NCBI GenBank assembly: GCA_016718525.1
Contig: JADKDD010000001.1
Location: forward strand, 1,302,001-1,366,000
Source of the DNA: Rhodocyclaceae bacterium
GTDB taxonomy: Bacteria; Pseudomonadota; Gammaproteobacteria; Burkholderiales; Rhodocyclaceae
DNA: 64,000 bases
Direction of reading: 5' to 3'
Shown: one piece after another, positions 55,055 through 64,000 of the stretch
Position numbering within the stretch: the first letter of the stretch is position 1
How the letters are laid out: each line of letters starts with the position of its first letter
Notes under the pieces: generated by a model
Database searches by the model: none
What the model was told of the DNA's origin: nothing
What the model saw: only the letters and a program-made list of their open reading frames with translations
Made by a program: the position numbers and the translations under genes

Positions 55055-55438
55055 ATGAAAAACTCATTCTTGCTTGCAATGACTTTCGCGGCATCACTTG
55101 CGGCAGGTTGTGCATACGCCGGTGAATGCTTAACCAATGCGATGGGCCAAGTCGTTTGTTCGAACACTGCCGAAGGCGGTGCTGCGATCAATCGAGCGGG
55201 TCAGGTAGTTACCGGCGATGGCGACTGTATTACCAATAATTTGGGAAAAGTTGTCTGCTCGAAAGCGCCCGGCGGTGGCGCCGCGATGAACAGAATGGGC
55301 AAAGTCCTTACCGGTCCTGGTGAATGCGTTACCGATTACATGGGACAGGTGATGTGTGCTTCCGAGCCGGGCGGCGGTGCGAATATTGATACGACTGGAA
55401 AAGCGGTTTGCGCCGGCGGGTGTGTGCCGGGGCGCTAA
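55055..55438 (+). CDS. Small exported protein with three 33-residue Cys repeats
   Basis: 127 residues. After a signal peptide (either cleaved after AYA or as a lipoprotein at AAGC) the mature part is three tandem repeats of 33 residues: each begins G-(E/D)-C-(L/I/V)-T-(N/D), then M/L-G-(Q/K)-V-(V/M)-C, a G-G-G/A stretch and a G-K/Q-V turn. Cysteines come in pairs 10 residues apart, suggesting disulfide-held loops. Not recognised as a known family. Start has an ACGAGGA-type SD. Confidence 0.85.
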   Translation: MKNSFLLAMTFAASLAAGCAYAGECLTNAMGQVVCSNTAEGGAAINRAGQVVTGDGDCITNNLGKVVCSKAPGGGAAMNRMGKVLTGPGECVTDYMGQVMCASEPGGGANIDTTGKAVCAGGCVPGR

Positions 55439-55648
55439 ACCTAAGTTGACTGTGGTGGCGGCATACAACGCGACCTCCACACCAAAAAAATTTCGGCGAT
55501 GCCGGCCCAAATCAGCAGCGGTGTATAAATGCACCGCACCATTGCGGATGGCACCGGCTGCCCTGTGCTCAGAAAAGATTGGCTACCTAATGACGATTTT
55601 GGACGATGTTCAAAGCGTGGCGGCACAACGGCCGCCGCGACTTTCAGG

Positions 55649-56287
55649 CTATGGCCGAAGTAGCCTTGCTTTCAGCAGGTCCCCAATAACCAGGTCGATG
55701 TAGCCGGAAACGTCTTGCCTGAGTGTTTCCGGGTTGAAATCGGGAACATTCAGCACCCATACCGGCTTAGCCGTCTGAACATCAAATAGCGTGGTGTAGA
55801 CCGTCGCCTTTTTGTAATCAATCTCGACCGTCGCGTCGTACCAGTTGCTGTACATGTCGGCGCCGCCGTAGACGGTCGCATCGACTGGCGACACCTGTTC
55901 ATAAACCACCACCGGGGCAACTGCTACGACATCAGTTTTGGTCTTGAAATCCGAGATGCGGGCCAGCAGTACCGCGTCGGCGCCCGACTTGGCGACTGCG
56001 GCAAGAATTGTCGCCTGATCCGGCGTCCTGTTGGTCGGCAGATACTGCCATCCGGGCACGGCAAGCACACCGGCATCAACCAGCCTTGCCACCATACGGT
56101 TTTCAAAATCACGCTGGTCGGAAAGGTCGCGGGCGCTAAGACCAACAACGAAATATTTCCTGAATCCTTGTCCTGTATAGCCAGGGTCAAGCCATGGTTT
56201 TGGCGGTGCTGGCGGTGGTGTCGCGCAACCGGCAATCAGAATTGCAGCGACCAACCAAAGATGCGAGTGGCGAATGAACTTGTGCAT
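55649..56287 (-). CDS. Lipoprotein of unknown function
   Basis: 212 residues. Signal with lipobox (LIAGC) then a Pro-rich stretch. The rest is a mixed alpha/beta domain with conserved-looking motifs (YFVVGLSARDLSDQRDFEN, GADAVLLARISDFKTKT, AKPVWVLNVPDF) reminiscent of DUF4136-type lipoproteins. The family call is weak. Coding and export are well supported. Confidence 0.82.
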   Translation of the reverse strand: MHKFIRHSHLWLVAAILIAGCATPPPAPPKPWLDPGYTGQGFRKYFVVGLSARDLSDQRDFENRMVARLVDAGVLAVPGWQYLPTNRTPDQATILAAVAKSGADAVLLARISDFKTKTDVVAVAPVVVYEQVSPVDATVYGGADMYSNWYDATVEIDYKKATVYTTLFDVQTAKPVWVLNVPDFNPETLRQDVSGYIDLVIGDLLKARLLRP

Positions 56288-56587
56288 GGTGTACTCCTTG
56301 AGTGCGGGTAGGTGTTTGTCTCATGAATCGGCGGGCGTGACTATACCGCAAGGTGTATTGGCGCATCGGCGTTTGAGAGACGGCGTATTGCCAGCACCAA
56401 CTGACTGATTCATGTGCTGCGAGCAAATTAGGGAAATGGCAAGCGCGAAACACGGGGGTTACATTCCCTGACGCACCTTGACGACCATTTGTGATTCCTA
56501 GATACTCGCTCGCGCCGGCATCACAGGAGCTGAGCTTAGGGTCAGCAAACCATTCATCGCAGCAATCCATCGTCATCAAGTTGCCCC
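56288..56587. other. Intergenic region with one palindromic repeat copy
   Basis: 300 bp between the divergent lipoprotein and DUF3302 genes. It contains the repeat copy at 56390; I see no other supported feature. Confidence 0.5.
56390..56405 (+). repeat. VGAD palindromic repeat, intergenic copy (15/16)
   Basis: GCCAGCACCAACTGAC, one mismatch (T to C at position 2), so one arm pair is lost. Confidence 0.7.
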
Positions 56588-57133
56588 ATGAATCCATATT
56601 TCACACAAAAATGGCCTAATCATTTCGCATTGCATCTAGCCACTCTGATCGCCTGTTACCTACCCTCATCGGCGTGGGCCATGGCCGGCATGGAGGAAAA
56701 AATTGCCGACGTTATGGTTTGGGTAGTGATCATCGTGATGCCGTTCGCCGCGATTTACCTGTTTTGGAAGGTCCATGTTCTTCCTGAGGTCTATGCCGAG
56801 AAAATCAACCACCCGCAGAAGCGCGCGATTCAAGTGCTATGCCTCTTATCACTCATGGTGGGCGGTCTGTTGTGGCCGTTGGCCTGGCTTTGGGCCTTTA
56901 CCAAGCCGACGCACTACAAGTTGGCCTACGGTACGGACAAACATGACGATTTTTTCCTCAAACCGGATGGCGCTCACGCCGACAAAGCACTCGACCTGTC
57001 CATCGTAGACGATGAAATGTTGCTGCTGAAAGAGAAACTCGATGGTCTGAACCGCAAACGCGATTTGATTTTGAGCAAGCAGATGATCCCGGTCGCCCCG
57101 CCAGCAGCAGTCGAGGGGAAGAAAAATGCTTGA
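56588..57133 (+). CDS. DUF3302 inner-membrane protein (YiaW-like)
   Basis: 181 residues. A signal-like first helix, then two TM helices at about 45-62 and 80-105 (VMVWVVIIVMPFAAIYLFW; LSLMVGGLLWPLAWLWAF) with the loop EVYAEKINHPQKRAIQVL between them; a charged C-terminal tail with a coiled stretch. E. coli yiaW is coupled to the HlyD-type yiaV, and the same pairing is seen here: the next gene overlaps by 8 bp. Likely a small partner subunit of the HlyD protein. Confidence 0.88.
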   Translation: MNPYFTQKWPNHFALHLATLIACYLPSSAWAMAGMEEKIADVMVWVVIIVMPFAAIYLFWKVHVLPEVYAEKINHPQKRAIQVLCLLSLMVGGLLWPLAWLWAFTKPTHYKLAYGTDKHDDFFLKPDGAHADKALDLSIVDDEMLLLKEKLDGLNRKRDLILSKQMIPVAPPAAVEGKKNA

Positions 57134-58277
57134 GATTATCCTTGGCGGTTATGCTGGCTTGGTGTGGTTGCTTTGCATCAAACTCAAAGTCATACCATGG
57201 AATATTCAGACTCAGGTTGGCGCCGTTGCCGGTGCCATTTTTCTGGCGGCGGGCATCATCTTTACCATCAATGTGGTAACTCCGAGTTCGGCCGATGTCA
57301 GAGCAATCAACTATGTTGTCGAGGTAGTGCCGCGCGTCGCCGGCACGGTCACCCGGGTTGCCGTTGAGGGCAATCAAATGGTCAAAAAGGGTGACGTACT
57401 GATTGAAGTCGACAACACTGTTTACCGCCTCAAGGTCAAGGAGTTGGAGGCTAGATTGGCGGATGCGACTGCATCGGCGAAGACCTTGTTGCAAGACTTG
57501 GATAGCGCCAAAAGCAATCTGGTCGCGATGCAAGCCCAGCTGGACCTGATGCGACAACGCCTGATTGAGGCGACTGAACTGGCAAAAGCCGGGGCCGGTA
57601 ATCAATATGACGTTGAGAGCTATACCTCCGAAGTAAAGAAGGCTGAATCTTCGGTCGCCAGCGCCAGGACGGCAGTTGCCAAGGTCCAGACCAAACTTGA
57701 CGGTGTTGTCGGCTCGGACATTGCAAGTGTTGCCCAAATCAAAGCGCAATTGGAGGCGGCGAAATACGATCTGGAGTCCACCGTTGTGCGCGCGCCGACC
57801 GATGGTTATCCGGTCAATGTCGCGGTTCGGGTTGGCAATTATCTTGCCGCTATGCCGTTCCGACCGGCTATGAGTTTTGTCGAACACGAGCAGCAGGTAG
57901 TGGCTTTTTTTGATCAGAACGAGTTGCGCTTTGTAAAGCCTGAAGACAAAGTTGAACTTGCCTTCCTGAGTTTGCCTGGTGAGGTGGTTCACGCAAAAGT
58001 GGATTCAGTAGTGTGGACAAACGGGCAGGGGCAAGTGATGCAAGGCGGACAAATAGCCAACAACCCGTCCGAACAGGTGCGCGTGCCGCCGGCACAGAAA
58101 TACTATGTCAAGTTCAAAATACTCGCCGAGGATGGGCAAGACGCGCCGGTCATCCCAATGGGCGCGCGTGGTGGCGCGGCAATCTACACCGAGAAGTTGG
58201 CGGCGCTGCATCTCCTGCGCATGGTCATGATCCGTGCCCAATCCAAGCTGAATTACCTTGTTTTGAAGTTGCACTAA
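57126..58277 (+). CDS. HlyD-family membrane fusion protein (YiaV/EmrA-like)
   Basis: 383 residues with a GAGGGG-type SD. One TM helix at about 30-50 (VGAVAGAIFLAAGIIFTINV), lipoyl half (VVPRVAGTVTRVAVEGNQ), long coiled-coil hairpin (about 100-200), second half and beta domain. No EmrB-type MFS permease adjoins. It connects the inner membrane to the outer-membrane factor 4 bp downstream. Confidence 0.9.
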   Translation: MLEIILGGYAGLVWLLCIKLKVIPWNIQTQVGAVAGAIFLAAGIIFTINVVTPSSADVRAINYVVEVVPRVAGTVTRVAVEGNQMVKKGDVLIEVDNTVYRLKVKELEARLADATASAKTLLQDLDSAKSNLVAMQAQLDLMRQRLIEATELAKAGAGNQYDVESYTSEVKKAESSVASARTAVAKVQTKLDGVVGSDIASVAQIKAQLEAAKYDLESTVVRAPTDGYPVNVAVRVGNYLAAMPFRPAMSFVEHEQQVVAFFDQNELRFVKPEDKVELAFLSLPGEVVHAKVDSVVWTNGQGQVMQGGQIANNPSEQVRVPPAQKYYVKFKILAEDGQDAPVIPMGARGGAAIYTEKLAALHLLRMVMIRAQSKLNYLVLKLH

Positions 58278-58281
58278 GGGT

Positions 58282-59670
58282 ATGGCGATGTTGGGCAATG
58301 GGTGTGTGGCGCAAACCAGCCGTTTGACGGCTCTGGTGGTGGCAACCTTGGCCGGTTGTGCAATTCTTGACCCGCCGGACCGGACTGAACTGACCAAGCA
58401 GGCTTTGGCGCAAGCGCAACTGCCGACCAATTGGAAGTTTGCCAGGACCGCAGGTGAGTTTGATGCCGAGTCCCTGGGATTCGATCTGCCGCCAGAACTG
58501 ATTGCGCTGATCCGGGAAGCACAGACGAACAATCCCGACCTACGGATTGCAGCTGCGCGCATGGAGCAATCCCGCAGCGCAGTCACGGCCGCGGGAGCGG
58601 CGTTGTTGCCAATGATAGGTGTGGGTGGGCAAACCGGTAGCTCGACAATTGCCGGCTCCGCCAACGCGGTCGATGGACTGGCGCTGGTTGCCAACTGGGA
58701 AATTGATCTGTGGGGCAAGACACGCTTGGCTCAAGCCGCAGCGACGGAGCAATCGCTGGCTGCCGAACTGGATACCCTGTACCTCCGCCAGTCGATTGCC
58801 GCCGCGGTTGTGAAGGCCTGGCTAACCGTTGTGGAAATCAATCGGCAAATTCGGCTGCAGCAAGAAATAGTTGAATTGTCGGAACGCCAAGTCGCATTGA
58901 TTCAGGTTGGTCAGAAAGTAGGCCGCGACACCCAGCAGGATGTCGTCAGCAATCAACTTGCAGTGAAGGCCAATCGAAGCCAGTTGCTGCAAAGCCAACA
59001 GGCGCTGAACTCAGCCATAAGGGCAGTTGAAATTCTGGTTGGCCGCTACCCGGCTGCCGAAATTGCCGTTGCAAACACTTTCCCTGCCGAACCCAGACCC
59101 TTGCCCGCGGGACTACCCTCTGAACTTGCCGAACGGAGGCCTGACTTGAAAGCTGCCGAAAGCCGCTTTCGCGCGGCTTTCTATGACGCTGAAGCAGCCA
59201 AGAAGATCAAGTTACCCTCACTCAAGCTGGTTGGCGGTATTAGTTACGTAAAAAATGATGTTGGTATCAACAATCCAATCACCAGTTTGGCCGCTCAGGT
59301 CGTCGGTCCGATTTTCAGCGCCGGTGCGATCGACGCGCAAATTGACATCAAGACCGCGCAGCAGCAGGAAGCAACCGCACAATATGCGAAAGCCATGTTC
59401 AATGCGCTTAGCGAAATTGAGGCAGCCTTGTATGCTGATCAAATACTGAGCGAACGGTACGTGCTGGAAAAGGCGCAGTTCGCGGACCAGGAAAAAATAG
59501 TCGAGTTTCAACGGATCCAGATGAAGGTTGGCAAGGGAAACATGTACCAACTTCAGCAACAGCAACTCAATCTGAGCGGGCGAAAGTTGGCCTTGTTGCG
59601 CATCCAAAATGAGCGACTGATACAGCGTGTCAATTTGCATCTGGCTTTGGGCGGGATTTACAAAGCCTAG
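58282..59670 (+). CDS. Outer-membrane efflux lipoprotein (TolC/NodT type)
   Basis: 462 residues. Lipobox LAGC follows the signal peptide; two repeated TolC-fold halves give the alpha-barrel tunnel (NWEIDLWGKTRLAQAAATE; FRAAFYDAEAAKKIKLPSL). It ends in the typical tail after VNLHLALGG. It probably serves the HlyD protein, the RND pump below, or both. Confidence 0.93.
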   Translation: MAMLGNGCVAQTSRLTALVVATLAGCAILDPPDRTELTKQALAQAQLPTNWKFARTAGEFDAESLGFDLPPELIALIREAQTNNPDLRIAAARMEQSRSAVTAAGAALLPMIGVGGQTGSSTIAGSANAVDGLALVANWEIDLWGKTRLAQAAATEQSLAAELDTLYLRQSIAAAVVKAWLTVVEINRQIRLQQEIVELSERQVALIQVGQKVGRDTQQDVVSNQLAVKANRSQLLQSQQALNSAIRAVEILVGRYPAAEIAVANTFPAEPRPLPAGLPSELAERRPDLKAAESRFRAAFYDAEAAKKIKLPSLKLVGGISYVKNDVGINNPITSLAAQVVGPIFSAGAIDAQIDIKTAQQQEATAQYAKAMFNALSEIEAALYADQILSERYVLEKAQFADQEKIVEFQRIQMKVGKGNMYQLQQQQLNLSGRKLALLRIQNERLIQRVNLHLALGGIYKA

Positions 59671-59718
59671 AACATCGGCAGTCGGCTGTTGGCGAGCTCA
59701 GTCCCTCCCGAAAACCAT

Positions 59719-59741
59719 TGCAGCGCCCATTCACGGCGCTG
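59719..59741. other. Stem-loop after the outer-membrane factor gene
   Basis: CAGCGCC (59721-59727) and GGCGCTG (59735-59741) form a 7-bp stem with 7-base loop, 50 bp after the stop. No U-run follows, so termination is uncertain. Confidence 0.35.
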
Positions 59742-59818
59742 GTTCGGCAAAATTTCTGTCGTCGCACTTTGATGGTCGAGACGCAAAACGCCTTCAGGAG
59801 CGGCGCATTACGCTCGCC

Positions 59819-59833
59819 ACGCATGTGATGCGT
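59819..59833 (+). promoter_or_regulatory. 15-bp perfect dyad upstream of the RND adaptor, possible operator
   Basis: ACGCAT-GTG-ATGCGT, about 45 bp before the adaptor ATG. Such dyads near efflux operons are often TetR- or MarR-type operators, but no regulator gene lies adjacent. Confidence 0.35.
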
Positions 59834-59874
59834 TAAACTTGAACGCTACCCTCAACGCACAGATACTTAACCCT

Positions 59875-61041
59875 ATGAAACCCAGTTCCATTGCCCTCTT
59901 TGTCGTCATTGGTGCGTTATTGACGTCCTGTGATAAGGGTGCGCCGTCTGCTTCAACTTCTCCTATCGTTGACGTTGTTACTGTTACCCAGAAAGATGTC
60001 CCGATTCACGCCGAATGGATCGGTTCAGTCGATGGCATTGTGAATGCAGTCATAAGGCCCCAAGTCACTGGTTATCTGGTTAAACAGAGCTACAAAGAAG
60101 GTGACCTGGTAAAGAAAGGACAACCCCTCTTTGAAATCGACTCGCGCACCTTTGAAGCTGCCGTTGACGAAGCCAAGGGGGTACGCGCCCAGCAGGCCGC
60201 GCGTTACGAGACAACTCGAGCCAATTTGGCTCGAATCAAACCGCTGGCATCAGTCAACGCAGTGAGCCAGAAAGACCTCGATGATGCAATAGGCGCAGAC
60301 CTCTCTGCCAAGGCCTCACTGGAAGCCGCAGAGGCTTCACTCAGAACGGCAATACTGAATCTGGGCTTCACCAAAATCACCTCTCCCGTAAATGGTATTG
60401 CGGGTATTGCCAAAGCTCAGATAGGTGACCTGTTAAGTCCAAGCATGACGACTGAATTGACTACCGTGTCCACACTCGATCCGGTCAAGGTGTACTTCAA
60501 TATCAGCGAACGCGAATACCTTAGATTCATTCGGCATGTCGCTAACGCCGGAACATCCCGGGATCGAGTTCCGCTTGAGTTGTTTCTGGTCGACGGCTCA
60601 CTGTTTCCCCACACCGGACATGTGACGGTGCTGAACCGGCAGGTCGATGTATCGACCGGCACTTTTAAAGTTGCCGCATTATTCCCGAACCCCAGGAGCG
60701 AGCTTCGTCCCGGCCAGTACGGCAGGATACGGGCCACGATGGCCATAGAAAAAGGCGCCTTGCTGGTACCTCAACGCGCGGTCACCGAGGTTCAAGGCCG
60801 ATACTTGGTCGCTGTAGTAGGTACCGACAACAAGATTGACATTCGTCCGGTGACCGTCGGCGAACGGATAGGCACCGATTGGCTGATCAGCAAAGGCCTT
60901 CAGCCGGGAGATAAAGTCGTTGCTGAAGGAACGCAAAAGGTTCGCCAGGGATCTGTCGTCGATCCAAAACCATTCACGATTGCAACACCCGCTAAACCTG
61001 GAGAAGCACCGACTGCACCCAAAGCCGAAGGCAAAGGGTAA
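59875..61041 (+). CDS. RND efflux adaptor lipoprotein (AcrA/MexA type)
   Basis: 388 residues from the ATG at 59875; a TTG at 59839 is open but lacks an SD, and the lipobox (LLTSC) fits the shorter form. Lipoyl halves (VRPQVTGYLV-like IRPQVTGYLVKQSYKEGD; KITSPVNGIAGIA), helical hairpin with a short coil and beta domain (VTVLNRQVDVSTGTFKV). The pump starts 6 bp later. Confidence 0.94.
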   Translation: MKPSSIALFVVIGALLTSCDKGAPSASTSPIVDVVTVTQKDVPIHAEWIGSVDGIVNAVIRPQVTGYLVKQSYKEGDLVKKGQPLFEIDSRTFEAAVDEAKGVRAQQAARYETTRANLARIKPLASVNAVSQKDLDDAIGADLSAKASLEAAEASLRTAILNLGFTKITSPVNGIAGIAKAQIGDLLSPSMTTELTTVSTLDPVKVYFNISEREYLRFIRHVANAGTSRDRVPLELFLVDGSLFPHTGHVTVLNRQVDVSTGTFKVAALFPNPRSELRPGQYGRIRATMAIEKGALLVPQRAVTEVQGRYLVAVVGTDNKIDIRPVTVGERIGTDWLISKGLQPGDKVVAEGTQKVRQGSVVDPKPFTIATPAKPGEAPTAPKAEGKG

Positions 61042-61047
61042 GCCGCC

Positions 61048-64000
61048 ATGTCGAAGTTCTTTATTAACCGGCCCATTGTGGCCATGGTCATCTCTATCCT
61101 GATGACCTTGATTGGTCTGGTAGCAATGTCGGGCCTGCCCATTGCGCAGTTCCCGAAAATTGTGCCTCCCGAAATCAAAGTTAACAGCAACTATACCGGT
61201 GCTGACGCGTTGACCGTCGAACAGGCGGTCGCGACACCGATTGAACAGCAGATGTCCGGCGTCGACAACATGAACTATATGTACTCGATTAACGCCAACA
61301 ACGGCCAGTCGACCTTAACAGTGAACTTCGATATCGCCACAGATGCAAATACTGACCAACTGCTGGCACAGATGCGTCAGGGACAAGCCGAGTCGCAGCT
61401 GCCTGCAGCAGTTCGCGATACCGGAGTCACGGTGCAGAAGTCGACTTCCTCGCCGCTGATTATGTTTGCGTTGTATTCGCCGAAGGGGACGTACGACAAT
61501 GTCTTTCTAGCCAACTACGCCTACATCAACCTCAATGACCAAATGACACGGGTCAAAGGAATCGCCAGTGTCACTGTATTCGGTGCCGGCCAGTATGCGA
61601 TGCGACTGTGGGTCAAGCCTGATCAGCTGGCAAAGTTGAACATCACCATCCCCGAAATCATCAGCGCCGTCAACCAACAAAATACTGTCAATCCAGCCGG
61701 TTCGATTGGTGGCGAACCAGTGCCGGCGGGTCAGGAATTTGCTTACGCGGTCCGTGCCCAGGGGCGTTTGATTAGTGAGGAGCAATTCGGTCATATTGTT
61801 TTGCGTGCCAATCCGGACGGTTCGCTGGTGCGTCTGGGTGACGTTGCCCGCATTGAACTTGGTGCGCAGAACTATAGCCAGCAAGGTCGCCTGAACGGCA
61901 AACCCGCAGCACTTGTCGCGCTATACCAAATGCCTGGCGCGGATGCACTTGAAGCCGCCGCTGGGGCCAAAGTGCTGATGGAAAAACTTAAACAGAGATT
62001 CCCGCCGGATCTTGAATACGTCGTCGCGCTGGACACCACCTTGTCGGTCAGCGAGGGTATCAAGGAAATTCAGCACACCTTGTTTGAGGCCTTGGTGTTG
62101 GTGATGATTGTGGTGTTTGTATTTCTGCAGGGTTGGCGCGCGACCTTGATACCACTGCTGGCGGTCCCGGTCTCACTGGTCGCCACGTTTATGTTTTTCC
62201 CGATGTTTGGTTTCTCGATCAATACACTATCCCTGTTCGGCCTGGTGTTGGCCATCGGGCTGGTGGTAGACGATGCGATTGTTGTGGTCGAGGCAGTGGA
62301 ACACCATATCGAGCATGGCCTATCGCCCAGAGATGCCACACTGAAAGCCATGGAAGAAGTTACCGGACCGGTAATCGCCATCGCCGTCATTTTGTCCGCC
62401 GTGTTTGTGCCAACGGCTTTTATTCCCGGCATCACCGGTCAGCTCTACCAACAGTTCGCAGTCACCATTGCGATCTCGGTCATTATCTCGGCGTTCAATG
62501 CCCTGACCCTCAGCCCGGCGCTATGCGCGTTGTTGCTGAAGCCCAAGGTCAGAGGTACCGGTGCGTTACAGAAGTTCTACGACGGGTTTAACCAGTGGTT
62601 CGGTCGCGTCACCAATGGCTATGTGGGAGTGTGCCGACTTGCGATTCGCCGCAGTGTCTTGAGCCTCTTCTTTCTGGTTGCGGTAGTTCTGGTTACCGGC
62701 GTGTTTGGCAAGATTGTTCCTGCCGGATTTCTTCCGGATGAGGATCAGGGCTACGTTTACGCCGGCATCCAACTTCCCGATGCCTCCTCGCTACAACGCA
62801 CGGCAGAGGTGGCCCGTCAGGCTGAAGCGCTGATCATGCAGGTGCCAGGAGTCAAATACACGACCACAGTCATTGGCTACAGCATGCTCAGCCAAGTGAC
62901 CAACACCTATAGCGCCTTCTTTTTTATCACGCTGGAGGATTGGGCCGAACGAAAAAATCCTGAGGAGCAGTACGCGGCGATCAAGGCAGCGCTAACCCAC
63001 AAGCTTGGCGGAATTCCAGGTGCGATTGGATTCTCGTTCCCGCCTCCGGCAATCCCTGGTGTCGGCGTTTCCGGTGGAGCGACCTTCATTCTGGAAGATC
63101 GTGCCGGCAAAGACATTGCATTTCTTGCCGAGAATACGACCAAGTTTATTGAGGAGGCAAAGAAACGCCCTGAACTGGCAGGAGTGTCGACTACTTTCCG
63201 ACCCACGGTACCGCAACTATTTATCGACGTTGATCAAGACAAGGTTTTAAAACAGGGCGTCAATGTCAATGACGTTTACAAGACATTGCAAAGTTTTCTG
63301 GGTAGCGGCTTCATCAACTACTTCAACAAGTTCGGGCGACAGTGGCAAGTCTATGTGCAAGCGGAGGGTGATTACCGCACTAAAATTGAGAATATCGGTC
63401 AATTCTATGTGCGCAACTCCAAAGGTGAACCAGTGCCACTCTCGGCGCTGACATCGGTACGCAACATCTCAGGGCCGGAATTCACCATGCGCTACAACCT
63501 TTACCGGAGTGCCCAGATCAACGCCTCGGCGGCACCGGGCTACAGTTCGGCGCAGGTCATGCGCGCGCTAGAGGAAGTCTTTGCCGCCACCATGCCGATT
63601 GAAATGGGTTATGACTACATGGGCATGTCGTTCCAGGAGCAGAAGGCACAGCAGGGCGTGTCACCGATGGTGATCTTTGCCTTCTCGTTGCTTTGCGTGT
63701 TCCTGATTTTGGCCGCACAGTACGAGAGCTGGTCACTTCCTTTTTCGGTTCTGCTTGGCACTCCGATTGCCATCGCTGGTGCTTTTTTTGCATTGTTGGT
63801 ACGCGGTCAGGAGCTCAATGTCTATGCCCAAATCGGCTTGGTGATGCTGATTGGCCTGGCCGCCAAGAACGCGATTCTGATTGTCGAATTTGCCAAGATG
63901 GAATATGCCAAGGGCGAGCTTTCGCTGATCGATGCAACACTCAAAGGTGCGCAACTTCGTCTCCGCCCGATCCTGATGACCTCGTTCGCCTTCATCCTTG
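61048..64000 (+). CDS. RND multidrug efflux pump (AcrB/MexB type), 3' partial
   Basis: 984 residues are in the window and the frame runs off the right end; the family length is about 1050. It begins MSKFFINRPIVAMVISIL, typical of AcrB. The proton-relay aspartates Asp408-Asp409 are in GLVVDDAIVVVEAVEH; PAGFLPDEDQGY and SINAFNALTLSPALCALLL-like ISAFNALTLSPALCAL segments are present. Substrates probably lipophilic drugs; not determinable. Confidence 0.95.
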   Translation, partial: MSKFFINRPIVAMVISILMTLIGLVAMSGLPIAQFPKIVPPEIKVNSNYTGADALTVEQAVATPIEQQMSGVDNMNYMYSINANNGQSTLTVNFDIATDANTDQLLAQMRQGQAESQLPAAVRDTGVTVQKSTSSPLIMFALYSPKGTYDNVFLANYAYINLNDQMTRVKGIASVTVFGAGQYAMRLWVKPDQLAKLNITIPEIISAVNQQNTVNPAGSIGGEPVPAGQEFAYAVRAQGRLISEEQFGHIVLRANPDGSLVRLGDVARIELGAQNYSQQGRLNGKPAALVALYQMPGADALEAAAGAKVLMEKLKQRFPPDLEYVVALDTTLSVSEGIKEIQHTLFEALVLVMIVVFVFLQGWRATLIPLLAVPVSLVATFMFFPMFGFSINTLSLFGLVLAIGLVVDDAIVVVEAVEHHIEHGLSPRDATLKAMEEVTGPVIAIAVILSAVFVPTAFIPGITGQLYQQFAVTIAISVIISAFNALTLSPALCALLLKPKVRGTGALQKFYDGFNQWFGRVTNGYVGVCRLAIRRSVLSLFFLVAVVLVTGVFGKIVPAGFLPDEDQGYVYAGIQLPDASSLQRTAEVARQAEALIMQVPGVKYTTTVIGYSMLSQVTNTYSAFFFITLEDWAERKNPEEQYAAIKAALTHKLGGIPGAIGFSFPPPAIPGVGVSGGATFILEDRAGKDIAFLAENTTKFIEEAKKRPELAGVSTTFRPTVPQLFIDVDQDKVLKQGVNVNDVYKTLQSFLGSGFINYFNKFGRQWQVYVQAEGDYRTKIENIGQFYVRNSKGEPVPLSALTSVRNISGPEFTMRYNLYRSAQINASAAPGYSSAQVMRALEEVFAATMPIEMGYDYMGMSFQEQKAQQGVSPMVIFAFSLLCVFLILAAQYESWSLPFSVLLGTPIAIAGAFFALLVRGQELNVYAQIGLVMLIGLAAKNAILIVEFAKMEYAKGELSLIDATLKGAQLRLRPILMTSFAFIL

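Overview
The window is chromosomal DNA from a Gram-negative bacterium, most likely a betaproteobacterium. The support is a complete isc operon (iscR, iscS, iscU, iscA, hscB, hscA, fdx, iscX) preceded by trmJ and cysE, a short PutA without the ribbon-helix-helix domain, many lipoprotein and Sec signal peptides, and tripartite efflux systems. I see no tRNA, rRNA, CRISPR array, integrase or transposase gene. The genus cannot be decided from the sequence alone.

Layout. 1-7.0 kb: an exported FecR-like protein (5' end outside the window), then on the minus strand a run encoding a CHASE2 adenylate cyclase, a caspase/FGE-sulfatase fusion, a Tat-type caspase-like protein, and a caspase-less paralogue of the last one's tail. 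The last three are tightly coupled. 7.1-11.4 kb: two overlapping ABC1/UbiB-type kinase-like genes, tpx and tatD. 11.4-20.1 kb: the isc operon on the minus strand with an additional cysteine desulfurase between iscR and iscS, two tandem IscR-type operators in front of iscR, then cysE and trmJ. 20.1-36.9 kb: suhB, putA, a periplasmic PliG-like protein, mutS, a DUF1178 protein, an RND efflux pair, glpD, a class V aminotransferase, an exported FKBP isomerase and a voltage-gated-type K+ channel with a C-terminal zinc ribbon.

36.9-52.0 kb is a catabolic region. A minus-strand operon (DUF3604 protein, IlvD/Edd-type dehydratase, acetolactate-synthase-like TPP enzyme) sits divergent to an OruR-type AraC regulator. 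Its distal end is decayed: a coniferyl-aldehyde-dehydrogenase-like remnant with an in-frame amber codon, followed by a sulfatase C-terminal remnant. Next come an acyl-CoA ligase, an aldehyde dehydrogenase, a SulP permease, an MFS transporter and a 3-hydroxybutyrate dehydrogenase. 52.3-64.0 kb: a large MscS-family channel, a small Cys-containing three-repeat exported protein, a lipoprotein, and an efflux block (DUF3302, HlyD, outer-membrane factor, RND adaptor, RND pump running off the window).

The most unusual signal is a 16-bp stem-loop-like repeat, GTCAGCACCAACTGAC and relatives with the core CAGCACCAACTG. It occurs about ten times, in intergenic DNA and inside the reading frames of at least seven genes. 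In four genes it is read in one frame as (S/P)VGA(D/G), and in several copies both arms have changed together so that the inverted repeat is kept. The second notable item is the exported caspase / adenylate cyclase locus at the left end.
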